From Pedobacter sp. WC2423 (lineage in GTDB: Bacteria; Bacteroidota; Bacteroidia; Sphingobacteriales; Sphingobacteriaceae), in assembly GCF_040822065.1 (NCBI RefSeq), contig NZ_CP162005.1:5518001-5582000 (forward strand): a stretch of 64,000 nt of DNA. Direction: 5' to 3'. The notes beneath the pieces are model-generated. The model was not told the origin of the DNA. It saw only the letters and a list, made by a program, of their open reading frames with translations, and made no database searches. Shown piece after piece: positions 46,051 to 55,210 of this stretch (position 1 is the stretch's first letter; each line of letters starts with the position of its first letter). Made by a program: the position numbers and the translations under genes.

Positions 46051-47823
46051 ATGAAATCTATATTTTACAGCGCTCTTTTTATACTTTTCAGTCTGAATTT
46101 AACTGGTGCATTTGCCCAGGAGACTGAAAGCTCCAATATCTTCTTAGATCAATCAGGATTTTATCCGAATTTGGATAAAAGTGCAATAATTACCAGTGCC
46201 GTTTCCGAAAACAGTTTCGATCTGGTTGCCTTACCAGGCAGGAAGAGGGTCTATACGGGATCAATGTCTGAGCCGAAAAGCACAGGATATTCTGGTATTA
46301 AGGTCAGGATAGCAAATTTTAGTGACTACGAGCGGCCGGGGACCTACTTGATCCGAATCCCGGGAGTTGGTGAATCTCCGGCTTTCAGGATTGCTGATCA
46401 TGTGCATCAGGAGCTTGCAGTAGCGGCACTGAAAGCATTTTATTACCAACGCGCTTCTTCAACGCTTGATAAAAATTATGCAGGAAAGTGGTACCGGGCG
46501 TCGGGTCATCCGGATACGTCGGTTCATATTCATCCATCAGCCGTCTCTAAAAACCGTAAGGCCGATAGCAGGATTAATGTTGAAGGAGGGTGGTACGATG
46601 CAGGTGATTACAATAAGTACATCGTCAATAGTGGAATTTCTACTGCAACTTTACTTTCAGCATACGAAGACTTTCCTGACTATTTTCTTAGTCTGAAAGC
46701 CAGCATTCCAAATGCAAAAAATAAGGTGCCGGATATATTGACCGAAGCCATCTGCAATTTACGCTGGATGCTGAAAATGCAGGATCCTGATGACGGAGGT
46801 GTATATAATAAATGTACAAATCTTGATTTCGATGCGATGATTATGCCAGCGCAAGCTTTATCTGCCCGTTATGTAGTCGCAAAAGGTACTGCCGCAACGC
46901 TTAATATGGCCGGGGTTGCAGCTCAGGCATCCCGTATCTTAAGGGATTTTCCTGAACAATATCCCGGATTGGCGGATAGTTGTCTGTCTGCAGCTGTTCT
47001 GGCCTGGAATTGGGCCATCAAAAATCCGGATCTGGCTTACGACCAGGATCTGATGAACAAAATGTTCAACCTGAAGGTAAATACAGGGGCTTATGGAGAT
47101 AAAGATTTTGAAGATGAATGGACCTGGGCTTCTGCCGAATTACTGACATCTACCGGTGAGAAAAAATATTTTGATGCTTTTTTTTCGCGCCTGAATGCAC
47201 CTGTGAGTTTACCAGGATGGAGTAATGTTGGTATTCTAGGATATTATTCCCTGATCAGATGTCAAAGTAAACTCCCCGGAGTGTATCAAAGTATGACCAG
47301 TATCTTAAAGAAAAAAATACTAACCATTGCAGATCGTTACCTCTTGGCCCGCAAAACTAATGCCTATGGCATAGTGATGGGTAGTTCGCTTTCTGACTTT
47401 GTATGGGGAAGCAATTCTGTCGCCATGAATCAAAGTGTCCTGCTCATCAATGCTTATTTATTTACACAAAATAAAGCTTACCTGAATGGGGCAGTTGGTA
47501 ATCTGGATTATATTCTGGGAAGAAATGCAACTGGTTATTCTTTTGTGACTGGTATTGGTACCAAATCGCCCATGAATCCACATCACCGGCCATCTTTTGC
47601 AGATGGTGTTGTTGACCCGGTTCCTGGACTGCTTGTTGGCGGACCTAATCGGGAAAAGCAGGATGGATTAAAATATAAATATGCGGAGCCTGAACTATCC
47701 TATCTGGATAATGTTGCCTCTTATGCAAGTAATGAAATTGCTATCAATTGGAATGCTCCTCTGGTTTATGTTGCAAATGCATTGGAATGTTTACAAAAGA
47801 CAGGAAACAATAATGCAAAGTAA
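46051..47823 (+). CDS. GH9 family endoglucanase-like enzyme with N-terminal Ig-like domain
   Basis: A 590-residue exported GH9 enzyme. The start at 46051 is preferred because it gives a standard signal peptide (MKSIFYS to GAFAQ) and avoids overlap with the previous gene; ATG at 46030 would overlap by 17 bases. An Ig-like CelD_N domain (about 25-110) precedes the (alpha/alpha)6 catalytic domain. Catalytic residues are visible: Asp183 and Asp186 in WYDAGDYNKY, and Glu562 in SNEIAINWNAPLVY. The PHHRPSFAD motif of the active-site cleft is also present. GH9 enzymes are mostly beta-1,4-glucanases acting on cellulose, mixed-linkage glucan or xyloglucan. The exact substrate is not readable. Confidence 0.93.
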   Translation: MKSIFYSALFILFSLNLTGAFAQETESSNIFLDQSGFYPNLDKSAIITSAVSENSFDLVALPGRKRVYTGSMSEPKSTGYSGIKVRIANFSDYERPGTYLIRIPGVGESPAFRIADHVHQELAVAALKAFYYQRASSTLDKNYAGKWYRASGHPDTSVHIHPSAVSKNRKADSRINVEGGWYDAGDYNKYIVNSGISTATLLSAYEDFPDYFLSLKASIPNAKNKVPDILTEAICNLRWMLKMQDPDDGGVYNKCTNLDFDAMIMPAQALSARYVVAKGTAATLNMAGVAAQASRILRDFPEQYPGLADSCLSAAVLAWNWAIKNPDLAYDQDLMNKMFNLKVNTGAYGDKDFEDEWTWASAELLTSTGEKKYFDAFFSRLNAPVSLPGWSNVGILGYYSLIRCQSKLPGVYQSMTSILKKKILTIADRYLLARKTNAYGIVMGSSLSDFVWGSNSVAMNQSVLLINAYLFTQNKAYLNGAVGNLDYILGRNATGYSFVTGIGTKSPMNPHHRPSFADGVVDPVPGLLVGGPNREKQDGLKYKYAEPELSYLDNVASYASNEIAINWNAPLVYVANALECLQKTGNNNAK

Positions 47824-47849
47824 TTTACAGGTAAAACGGATTTCATAAA

Positions 47850-47895
47850 GGCATAAACTTTCAGGACTAACCGTAAAGACGAGGTACTTTATGCC
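47850..47895. terminator. Possible bidirectional terminator between GH9 and hydrolase genes
   Basis: GGCATAAA at 47850 and TTTATGCC ending 47895 can pair over a 30-base loop between the two convergent genes. The 8-bp stem and large loop make it a weak candidate. Confidence 0.4.
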
Positions 47896-47911
47896 CAAAT
47901 CAATGCTGAAA

Positions 47912-48940
47912 TTAATTACCACCTAAAACATTATGGAAAAAAGATGCAGCTTCATTACCCACTTGCTGATGCACAGCATTTCTGTTTACAGTTTTGTCGT
48001 CTGTGAAAAATAGCCTCTCATTTTCTTTCAATTGACTTTTGGCCTCATTTAAAAATACATAATGGCCTGTTTTGCCTGGTATGATCAGTAGTTTTGATTG
48101 TTTGATCATCTTTTGATAATGTAAGGCATTTGTTTTTATTGGAGTAATACTATCGCTTTGTGCTCCAACGATATAAACAGGATCATGAATAGATTCAAAC
48201 TGTTTTTGAGTCGTAAATCCCTGACCAATTGCGGGACAAATAGCAAAAAATGCTTTTATTCGTTTATCCTTCAAGTTAGTAGCTTTTCGGAATGAAGCCT
48301 TAACCTCTTTCTGATTGATCATTGCTTTAAGGTTAGGGAATTCGGGCAATGCAAATTCTTTCAAACCAAGAGGCGTTTCAGTAAAATTAGTTAAGGCCTC
48401 CAAATCTAGTTTAGCACCCGCAAGCGCAATAACAGTATAGCCACCTATGGAAAAACCGGCTGCACCAATACGCTCGCTGTCAATTGCCTGATCAAGTTCC
48501 CTGGTTTGCAATAACTGAGTCAAAGCAAAGCTAATATCCTGCGCCCTCTTCCATGGGGTCACAAAATCCATCGCTATTTTATGATCATAAGTGTTTCCCC
48601 AATGGTCAACTGCGGCAACGATGAATCCTTTCTGAACAAGTATACCGGCTAGCCATTCCATATTTAAGCGCCCTCCACCAGTCCCATGTGAAAGCATGAT
48701 CAATGGAAATTTTTTTCGGGGAATAGGAGCGTTATGAATAGTTGAGATGCGAATAAAGGGATATTCGGGAGTTGTATACGCTTTACTGATATCTGCATCT
48801 GTAGGATACCAAATTTCGGTTGTCACTGGTCTGTTCCTTACTGAGTCCTTATAGTAAAAGGTCTTTTGGCCAATAGCGGAACTTTGGGCAAAAGCAATAT
48901 AGGGTAGAAATACTATTGAAAAAGTAATTTTCTTAAACAT
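47912..48940 (-). CDS. Secreted alpha/beta hydrolase (PAF-acetylhydrolase/dienelactone hydrolase-like)
   Basis: A 342-residue exported hydrolase. The signal peptide ends near residue 18 (IAFAQ). The oxyanion motif SHGTGGGRLNMEW and the nucleophile elbow GFSIGG are those of alpha/beta hydrolases of the platelet-activating-factor acetylhydrolase/dienelactone hydrolase type. A late Asp lies in VGAQSDSITPI and the catalytic His in PGKTGHYVF. It is a single gene, convergent with GH9 and 69 bases upstream-to-downstream from the Crp-like gene on the same strand. Ester substrate unknown. Confidence 0.85.
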   Translation of the reverse strand: MFKKITFSIVFLPYIAFAQSSAIGQKTFYYKDSVRNRPVTTEIWYPTDADISKAYTTPEYPFIRISTIHNAPIPRKKFPLIMLSHGTGGGRLNMEWLAGILVQKGFIVAAVDHWGNTYDHKIAMDFVTPWKRAQDISFALTQLLQTRELDQAIDSERIGAAGFSIGGYTVIALAGAKLDLEALTNFTETPLGLKEFALPEFPNLKAMINQKEVKASFRKATNLKDKRIKAFFAICPAIGQGFTTQKQFESIHDPVYIVGAQSDSITPIKTNALHYQKMIKQSKLLIIPGKTGHYVFLNEAKSQLKENERLFFTDDKTVNRNAVHQQVGNEAASFFHNVLGGN

Positions 48941-49009
48941 AAAAGAGATTGTTTAAAAGACAAATCACTGGATAATATCCCAGATAAAGATTGACAAAAG
49001 TCAACAAAT

Positions 49010-49591
49010 TCATTTTTTTGACTTGAGTCTGCTCAACGTTTCCTGAGATATACCCAGATAATCGGCAACAATTTTTGCGGATAGTCTTTTGATTAGTGTC
49101 TGATTATTATTTATCAACAGTTTATAACGGTCTTTAGCACCAACTGTGATTAAACTTTCAATCCGTTTGATAGAGTCTATATAGTCTCTTTCAAGGTTGA
49201 TCCGATATACCTTTTCCCATTCGGGGAAATCATTAAGCAGTTGCTGAAAATCGTGATAACTGATGTATAAAACTTCGGATGTCTCCAAACTCTGGATATA
49301 TGCTAAGGAAGGCTCCTGTAGGGTAAAGCTTGGAAAAGCTGTGCCGAATTTATCTTCAAATACAAGAAAACGTGTCGATTCTTTACCTTCAGCATCCAAC
49401 ATGAAAATTCGGAGACATCCGCTTTTTACGAAATACATATGGGAGCAGATATCACCCGCTTTCAGTAGTATTTCATTGCGCTGAAAAGTTTTGAATTTAA
49501 ATTTTCTGCAAAAAGCAGAAAACATTTCATCATTAACATGAATATGATTTGTAAGATACTTTCTCAATTGCCCGAACTTATTTTTATCCAT
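49010..49591 (-). CDS. Crp/Fnr-family transcriptional regulator
   Basis: A 193-residue regulator with an N-terminal cyclic-nucleotide-binding-type beta-roll (KAGDICSHMYFVKSGCLRIFML) and a C-terminal winged-helix DNA-binding domain (LSAKIVADYLGISQETLSRLKSKK). It belongs to the short Bacteroidota group that often controls stress or detoxification genes. It is transcribed toward the alpha/beta hydrolase gene and may regulate it. It has no Fnr-type N-terminal cysteine cluster. Confidence 0.92.
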   Translation of the reverse strand: MDKNKFGQLRKYLTNHIHVNDEMFSAFCRKFKFKTFQRNEILLKAGDICSHMYFVKSGCLRIFMLDAEGKESTRFLVFEDKFGTAFPSFTLQEPSLAYIQSLETSEVLYISYHDFQQLLNDFPEWEKVYRINLERDYIDSIKRIESLITVGAKDRYKLLINNNQTLIKRLSAKIVADYLGISQETLSRLKSKK

Positions 49592-49684
49592 ATTGTATAA
49601 TCTGAAGTTGAAATATATTTTATAAACAGCTATTGAAATTAAATAAAGTTTTAAAACTATTTAGACTTATTCCATCTAAAAAAT

Positions 49685-49692
49685 TATATTTG
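49685..49692 (+). promoter_or_regulatory. Candidate -7 box (TATATTTG) upstream of iron-locus sigma gene
   Basis: Exact TAnnTTTG match 27 bases before the GTG start at 49720, with TTTA at 49660 in the -33 position (21-base spacing). This is one of the better promoter candidates in the window. Confidence 0.5.
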
Positions 49693-49719
49693 TTCTGTTT
49701 ATAGGTAATGAACTGATTT

Positions 49720-50256
49720 GTGGAAATTTCAAGGGCTAATAAGGATTATAAATTGCTGAATCAGATTGACGATGCAAGTTTTCGTGCCTTGTTTGATCTG
49801 TATTGGAAGCCACTGGTTGCTTTTTGTCAACACCATATCAAGGATGATGAGGTTGCTATGGATATTGTCCAGGATATCTTTCATTCTCTTTGGAGACGCA
49901 GAGACGGTCTTCAAATCGAAACACGTATGGAATACTATCTTTTCCGTGCAGCCCGTATTAAAGTCAGTGACTATTATCGTGAAAAGTTTAAACAGGAGAA
50001 TCAAAGCCGGTGCCTTTCAGAAAATTTCTGCGAAAGTATTAATAATACGGAGGAAACCATTCTTTTCAAAGATCTGGATCATTTTGTCGATGGACTGGTT
50101 AACAGACTGCCATGCAGGTGCAAACAGGTTTATACTTTATCCAGGAATAGTGGTCTGAGTATACCTGAAATTGCGGAACAGCTTGAAATTTCTGAAAAAA
50201 CTGTAGAAGCACATTTAACCAAAGCATTACGTTTTCTTAAGACTTATTTGCATTAA
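49720..50256 (+). CDS. ECF-type RNA polymerase sigma-70 factor, iron-uptake locus
   Basis: A 178-residue ECF sigma factor of the FecI-like type. Region 2 includes FRALFDLYWKPLVAFCQHHIKDDEVAMDIVQDIF and region 4 LPCRCKQVYTLSRNSGLSIPEIAEQL with KTVEAHLTKALRFLK. The start is GTG at 49720; no in-frame ATG occurs before the middle of region 2, so a non-ATG start is required. It is followed 77 bases later by its FecR partner and then by a TonB-dependent receptor, the classic cell-surface signalling order. Confidence 0.93.
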   Translation: MEISRANKDYKLLNQIDDASFRALFDLYWKPLVAFCQHHIKDDEVAMDIVQDIFHSLWRRRDGLQIETRMEYYLFRAARIKVSDYYREKFKQENQSRCLSENFCESINNTEETILFKDLDHFVDGLVNRLPCRCKQVYTLSRNSGLSIPEIAEQLEISEKTVEAHLTKALRFLKTYLH

Positions 50257-50333
50257 GAAAGTACTGAAAAATAAATTCTTTCTTGACTAAGGGTAAATCC
50301 CCTGATCACCGACTTGTATTCTAAAAGCAGTTC

Positions 50334-51296
50334 ATGTTGGTAGATCATCATTTGTTAGAAAAGTATTGGGCGGGTCTATGTACTCCAGCGGAACGGAAGG
50401 CCGTAGAGCAGTGGATGTCTGAGGGAATTCCAGAAGAGTCTTATGAACTTCGTTCTCCGGAGTCAGAACCGATGATGAAAGACCAGTTATGGCAGCGTAT
50501 TGCTCTGGCCCGACAAGAAGAAAACGAAATACAACAACCCGTTAAGATTGTTCGGAGACCGATCTGGTTCAGAGGGATAGCAATTGCTGCAATACTTATT
50601 TTAACGATTGGACTGGGCATATATGTCTTAAATAAGCAATCCCCTGATACTGCTTTAATAGCCTATCAGGAATTGATTCTTCCACCTGGAAAAAAAGCCA
50701 GCATATCTTTGTCTGACGGAACTAAAGTATACCTCAATGCGGGAAGCAGATTAAGATATCCAAAGAAGTTTTCAAAAACGGAAAGAAGGATTTTTCTGGA
50801 TGGAGAAGCTTTTTTTGAAGTGGCAAAAAATCCTGAGAAACCATTCTATGTACAAACCAAACAGACAACGACACGTGTTTTGGGTACCCGATTTAACATT
50901 CAGAGTTGGAAAGGCTATGCTGACAGGTTAAATGTTGAAGAAGGCAGAGTAAGGTTCACAGCGGCAGGATGCACAGATACCCTGATCCTGCACGCCAATA
51001 TGCAAGGAGAATTTGATGGCCACTCACTGATCAGGACTATGGTTAACAGTGCGAATAAGATTGCATGGACAAAAGGTATCATGGTTTTTAACGATACTAA
51101 GCTAAGCGAGGTTACAGCCGAACTGGAGCGTTGGTATGCCGTTCAAATCCATCTGAGTGATCCTGGATTAGCAAATTATAGACTGAAAGCCCGGTTTGAC
51201 AATAACCCCTCACTGATTGATGTCCTTCAGGGTATCAGCTTTGCACTGAATATAAAATATAACATCAAAGATAAGGAGGTTACTTTGTCCAGATAA
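50334..51296 (+). CDS. FecR-family anti-sigma factor, iron-uptake locus
   Basis: A 320-residue inner-membrane anti-sigma regulator. The N-terminal sigma-binding part (LLEKYWAGLCTPAERKAVEQWM) is followed by a membrane helix (about 80-98), the FecR domain (KKASISLSDGTKVYLNAGSRLRYP, VLGTRFNIQSW) and a C-terminal DUF4974-like domain (MVFNDTKLSEVTAELERWYAVQI). It should relay the signal from the receptor encoded next to the sigma factor encoded before it. Confidence 0.94.
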   Translation: MLVDHHLLEKYWAGLCTPAERKAVEQWMSEGIPEESYELRSPESEPMMKDQLWQRIALARQEENEIQQPVKIVRRPIWFRGIAIAAILILTIGLGIYVLNKQSPDTALIAYQELILPPGKKASISLSDGTKVYLNAGSRLRYPKKFSKTERRIFLDGEAFFEVAKNPEKPFYVQTKQTTTRVLGTRFNIQSWKGYADRLNVEEGRVRFTAAGCTDTLILHANMQGEFDGHSLIRTMVNSANKIAWTKGIMVFNDTKLSEVTAELERWYAVQIHLSDPGLANYRLKARFDNNPSLIDVLQGISFALNIKYNIKDKEVTLSR

Positions 51297-51313
51297 ATAC
51301 CATTTTATATAAA

Positions 51314-51353
51314 ATACCCGGTGTACGCATCGCCAAAGTTGTTCACCGGGTAT
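51314..51353. repeat. Inverted repeat between fecR and the siderophore receptor
   Basis: A perfect 10-bp stem (ATACCCGGTG and CACCGGGTAT) with a 20-base loop lies 17 bases after FecR and 42 before the receptor. It is the third such hairpin at a FecR-receptor junction in this window. No T run follows. Confidence 0.6.
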
Positions 51354-51395
51354 AAGCAATGAATATAATCAATCACATCACTTTTAATCAAAAAT

Positions 51396-53987
51396 ATGAA
51401 CTTTTTGCTATTTAGCATAAGGTTGTTTTCGCTTGCATCGAAAACAATTCTTTTAATCACTTTAACTATTTTTATCTCGCTCTCAGCCAGTGCACAATCT
51501 ACTCTATTAAAAAAACGTATCAATATTCAGGTTAAAAATGTTAGTGTCGCCCAGGCTCTGGAAGAAATAGAGACTAAAGCGGGGTGCAACTTCATTTACA
51601 GTCCGGATTTGTTGGATGTGAATAGAAAAATCAGCTTATCTAATCAGAATTCGACTTTAGAAGACATCCTTCAGGAGATCTTTCCGAATGAGATCCGCCG
51701 GATAGAAGTAAAGGGAAACCAGATTAACCTTCAGCCATCAAAAGGTAAGGGAACGGTCATGGGTAAGGTCTTAACAAGTGATGGTCTTCCTGCTGCATAT
51801 GTAAATGTAGACATGGATAACAGGAAAGTTCAGGCAGATGAAAATGGTAATTTTAGTTTTGCCAATGCAGAGGTTGGAACTTATAAAGTTACAGCTAAAT
51901 ATGTTGGCTTAAAAGGGCAGGAGCAAGAAGTTACTGTGGCGCCAAATGGAACAGTTAAGATTTCGTTCACGCTATACGAAGATATGAGAGCACTGCAGGA
52001 AGTAGTGGTCAATGGGGAACGTGTCAACAGGTTTGCCAATAAGACAACAGAATATGTGTCTCGTTTGCCCTTAACAAATCTGGAAAATCCGCAGGTTTAT
52101 AGTGTAGTGACCAAACAGCTGATGCAGGAACAGGTTGCTGTAACAGTAGCAGATGCGCTGCGTAATGCTGGCGGGGCGGTATCTGTTACTAATCCTTCTG
52201 GTGGCGTTAGTGCTTACTTCAGGGGATTCGGGACGGGAATTAATGCCCGCAACGGAATGGAATCTACCTCGGATCGTTCTGCCGTAGATTTGGCAAATAT
52301 TGAGCGTATTGAAGTTATGAAAGGCCCTTCGGGTACTTTATTTGGTGCTTCAGTATCTTCCTTTGGTGGAGTAGTCAACGTAGTTACAAAAAAGCCGATT
52401 GAAGCCAAACGAACAGAAGTGAGCTATACAACAGGAAGCTTTGGTTTAAACCGGCTTACTGTAGACGTCAATACCCCATTGGATAAGGAAAAAAAGGTAC
52501 TGTTCAGGGTTAATGCGGCCTCGAACCGGGAAAGGAGTTTTCTGGATTATGGGTTTAATAATACCTTTTTACTTGCACCAAGTATTACCTATCATGTAAA
52601 TGAAAAGCTGACGCTGAATGTGGATGCCGAATTATTGCAGGTACACAATACACAGCCTATGAACTATGTATTCCGGTCTGCGGATATTAAGCAGCCCAGC
52701 GACCTTTTACTGGACTACCGGAAAACATTGTTTCATGATAATGTGGATGTGAAAAATTACGCTACACGTGTTTTTGCTGAAGCAGTTTATAAGTTGTCAC
52801 CTAACTTCAAGTCAACGACACTTTTCTCCTTTGTGTCTGAAAATGTGGATCATAGTTATCAGCGGCTTGTAATCTGGTCGTCACCAAGTATGGCTACAAG
52901 AGCTTCCTATGTGTACGGTCCGGTTTATAATGGATACACAAATATTCAACAGAATTTTAACGGCAAGGTGAAAACAGGAGGGTTGACACATAACCTTTTG
53001 ATCGGAGCGAATTATCGTCACTATACTTCGAGTTTTCTATTTGCAGATATACAGCCTATTGATAAGATTGACGTAACAAAGCCCTTTAAACCAATAGTTA
53101 GTCAGCAGATTGATAAACTGGTAAGCTTTGAACCATTTCCTTCACCCACACAGCAAACGGCCAGCGTTTATGCATCAGATATGATTAATCTGTTGCCCCG
53201 TCTTTCAGCGATGTTATCGCTGCGCCTTGATCATTATAACAGACAAGCAGTTGAAGGTGATGAAGATGGATTTAAGCAAACTTCTTTTGCACCGAAATTT
53301 GGCCTGGTTTATGAACTTCTGCCAAAATCTTTATCACTGTTTGCTAATTATATGAGTGGCTTCCAAAACGTTGCCCCGGTTTCACAACCTAATGGTACGC
53401 GCCAGGTTCTGGATCCCTTATTTGCTACTCAGGCAGAAGGTGGTATTAAAGCGGAGCTTTTTGAAAAGAAACTGAGTTTTACAGCTAGCTATTACCGGAT
53501 TAATATTGACAATGCTACACGTATGAATGAGGAATTATTTACTATACAGGATGGTAAGCAGGTGAGCAAGGGGGTAGATTTGGAGTTAATTACACAACCA
53601 CTGCCAGGTCTGAATATTCTTGCAGGTTATGCTTACAATGACAATCGTATAGTAAGAGCTGCTTTAGATGCTAAAATAGATGGGAATAAAGCAGGAAATG
53701 CACCGGAAAATGTAGCAAATTTCTGGGCTTCTTATACCTTCCAAAATCAACTTAAAGGTTTGGGATTTGGTGCAGGTATGAATTACGTAGATAAAATGTA
53801 TAAAGCTTCAGATAATCAGTTTTTTATTCCATCCTATACTTTGGCTAATGCTGTAGTATTTTACAATAGACAGGCTTGGGGCATACAGGTTAAAGCCAAT
53901 AACATCTTTAATAAGAAATATTGGGACAGTTGGGCCAATTCACAAGCACCAGCAAATTTAGCAGTCAATTTGTCGTTCCGTTTTTAA
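51396..53987 (+). CDS. TonB-dependent siderophore-type receptor with STN domain
   Basis: An 863-residue outer-membrane receptor. The signal peptide ends near residue 34 (SASAQ). The STN signalling domain (about 48-112), a carboxypeptidase-regulatory-like domain (about 115-200), and a plug with ERIEVMKGPSGTLFGASVSSFGG follow. The barrel ends NIFNKKYWDSW...NLSFRF, a pattern common in ferric-siderophore receptors. There is no SusD partner, which sets it apart from the SusC proteins in the window. It is preceded by sigma/FecR and abuts a PepSY membrane protein (0 bases between stop and start), so it forms an iron-siderophore uptake and signalling unit. Confidence 0.93.
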   Translation: MNFLLFSIRLFSLASKTILLITLTIFISLSASAQSTLLKKRINIQVKNVSVAQALEEIETKAGCNFIYSPDLLDVNRKISLSNQNSTLEDILQEIFPNEIRRIEVKGNQINLQPSKGKGTVMGKVLTSDGLPAAYVNVDMDNRKVQADENGNFSFANAEVGTYKVTAKYVGLKGQEQEVTVAPNGTVKISFTLYEDMRALQEVVVNGERVNRFANKTTEYVSRLPLTNLENPQVYSVVTKQLMQEQVAVTVADALRNAGGAVSVTNPSGGVSAYFRGFGTGINARNGMESTSDRSAVDLANIERIEVMKGPSGTLFGASVSSFGGVVNVVTKKPIEAKRTEVSYTTGSFGLNRLTVDVNTPLDKEKKVLFRVNAASNRERSFLDYGFNNTFLLAPSITYHVNEKLTLNVDAELLQVHNTQPMNYVFRSADIKQPSDLLLDYRKTLFHDNVDVKNYATRVFAEAVYKLSPNFKSTTLFSFVSENVDHSYQRLVIWSSPSMATRASYVYGPVYNGYTNIQQNFNGKVKTGGLTHNLLIGANYRHYTSSFLFADIQPIDKIDVTKPFKPIVSQQIDKLVSFEPFPSPTQQTASVYASDMINLLPRLSAMLSLRLDHYNRQAVEGDEDGFKQTSFAPKFGLVYELLPKSLSLFANYMSGFQNVAPVSQPNGTRQVLDPLFATQAEGGIKAELFEKKLSFTASYYRINIDNATRMNEELFTIQDGKQVSKGVDLELITQPLPGLNILAGYAYNDNRIVRAALDAKIDGNKAGNAPENVANFWASYTFQNQLKGLGFGAGMNYVDKMYKASDNQFFIPSYTLANAVVFYNRQAWGIQVKANNIFNKKYWDSWANSQAPANLAVNLSFRF

Positions 53988-55133
53988 ATGAAATTAAAGA
54001 AAATACTAATTGCTATCCACTTGTGGATTGGGCTTTTATCGGGAGTCGTTGTTATTATATTAGGCTTGACTGGTTGTGTTCTCGTTTTTGTAGAAGAGAT
54101 CAGACCATTTGTTTATGCAGACAGGCTGGAGGTAAGGTCGGTTTCTGAGAACCGGCTATCTATGCAGGATATGGTGCAAAAGGCAAAGGGTATATGGGGT
54201 AAAGATAAACCTGTATCGGCTTTGGAGATTGGTAATTCTCCCGGTAAGACCTGGCAATTCAGGTCTTACCGGGAGGATACGAATCCGGGATACTGGTATT
54301 GGAATGAAAAGAAGTTTTATGAATCATTATTCATAGATCCTTACACGGGACAGTTAGTTTTTCATGAGCAATCTGAATTTGAATTTTTTCGTGTCATTCT
54401 GTATTTGCATTGGAGCCTGTTGTTAAAAACAGAACTAGGACAACCAATTGTTGGTGTGGTGACCTTGTTGTATATACTTTCACTATTGACGGGACTTTAT
54501 TTATGGTGGCCAAAAAATAAAAAGGCAAGACGTGTTCGTTTTTGGTTTAAATGGAAAAAGAATACTGGTTTAAAACGCAAGAACTATGACCTTCATAATA
54601 TTCTTGGTTTCTATGCTTTTAGCGTGGGTCTGATCATTGCCTTTACTGGAATGGTCTGGGCATTTCCGATGCTGGAAAGGGGATTGCAAAATTTACTGGA
54701 TAAAGGCAAGAGTTCAATAAAGACGACCATAACATCAGTACATACTATTCCGGAAACCGCTGGAAAAAAAGGTCTGGACTTTATTTATGCAGATATAAAA
54801 AAGAAATATCCTGATGCTAAAGCGTATCACTTTTATTTTCCAAACGATACATCGTCCAGAGTGACCGTACTTGCGCGCTATGAGCCAACTTTAAAAACAG
54901 TTGTTATGCAATACAATATGCTTTCTTGTCAATTACTAAAAACGAGCACTTTTGAAGATAAGAGTAATGGGGAGAAATTCAGCTCGATGAATTACGACAT
55001 TCATACAGGAAGTATTCTGGGCTTGCCCGGCAAAATACTCGCTTTTTTGGGATCAATGATTTCTGCCTCTTTGCCATTAACTGGTTTTTTGATCTGGTAC
55101 AATAAAAAATGGGGTAAAACGAAGGCAAGCTAG
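53988..55133 (+). CDS. PepSY-associated transmembrane protein, probable ferric-siderophore reductase-type
   Basis: A 381-residue inner-membrane protein with about four hydrophobic segments (near 8-30, 145-170, 205-230 and 350-372). It carries the PepSY-TM signature HLWIGLLSGVVVIILGLTG at the N-terminus, LYLHWSLLL, and YDLHNILGFYAF, with conserved histidines in or next to the membrane. The PepSY part lies in the periplasmic loop. Its start touches the receptor stop codon, so the two are translated together. Family members next to siderophore receptors are thought to reduce or release iron in the periplasm. Confidence 0.9.
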   Translation: MKLKKILIAIHLWIGLLSGVVVIILGLTGCVLVFVEEIRPFVYADRLEVRSVSENRLSMQDMVQKAKGIWGKDKPVSALEIGNSPGKTWQFRSYREDTNPGYWYWNEKKFYESLFIDPYTGQLVFHEQSEFEFFRVILYLHWSLLLKTELGQPIVGVVTLLYILSLLTGLYLWWPKNKKARRVRFWFKWKKNTGLKRKNYDLHNILGFYAFSVGLIIAFTGMVWAFPMLERGLQNLLDKGKSSIKTTITSVHTIPETAGKKGLDFIYADIKKKYPDAKAYHFYFPNDTSSRVTVLARYEPTLKTVVMQYNMLSCQLLKTSTFEDKSNGEKFSSMNYDIHTGSILGLPGKILAFLGSMISASLPLTGFLIWYNKKWGKTKAS

Positions 55134-55183
55134 TCACTTATTTATAGCGCAATATTTTACAAGACCGGAATATTTTAAACGGT

Positions 55184-55191
55184 TAATTTTG
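55184..55191 (+). promoter_or_regulatory. Candidate -7 box (TAATTTTG) upstream of tautomerase gene
   Basis: Exact TAnnTTTG match 19 bases before the ATG at 55211; no convincing -33 box. It would give a very short leader for the tautomerase-cupin pair. Confidence 0.4.
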
Positions 55192-55210
55192 TTATATATA
55201 AAAGAAGATT

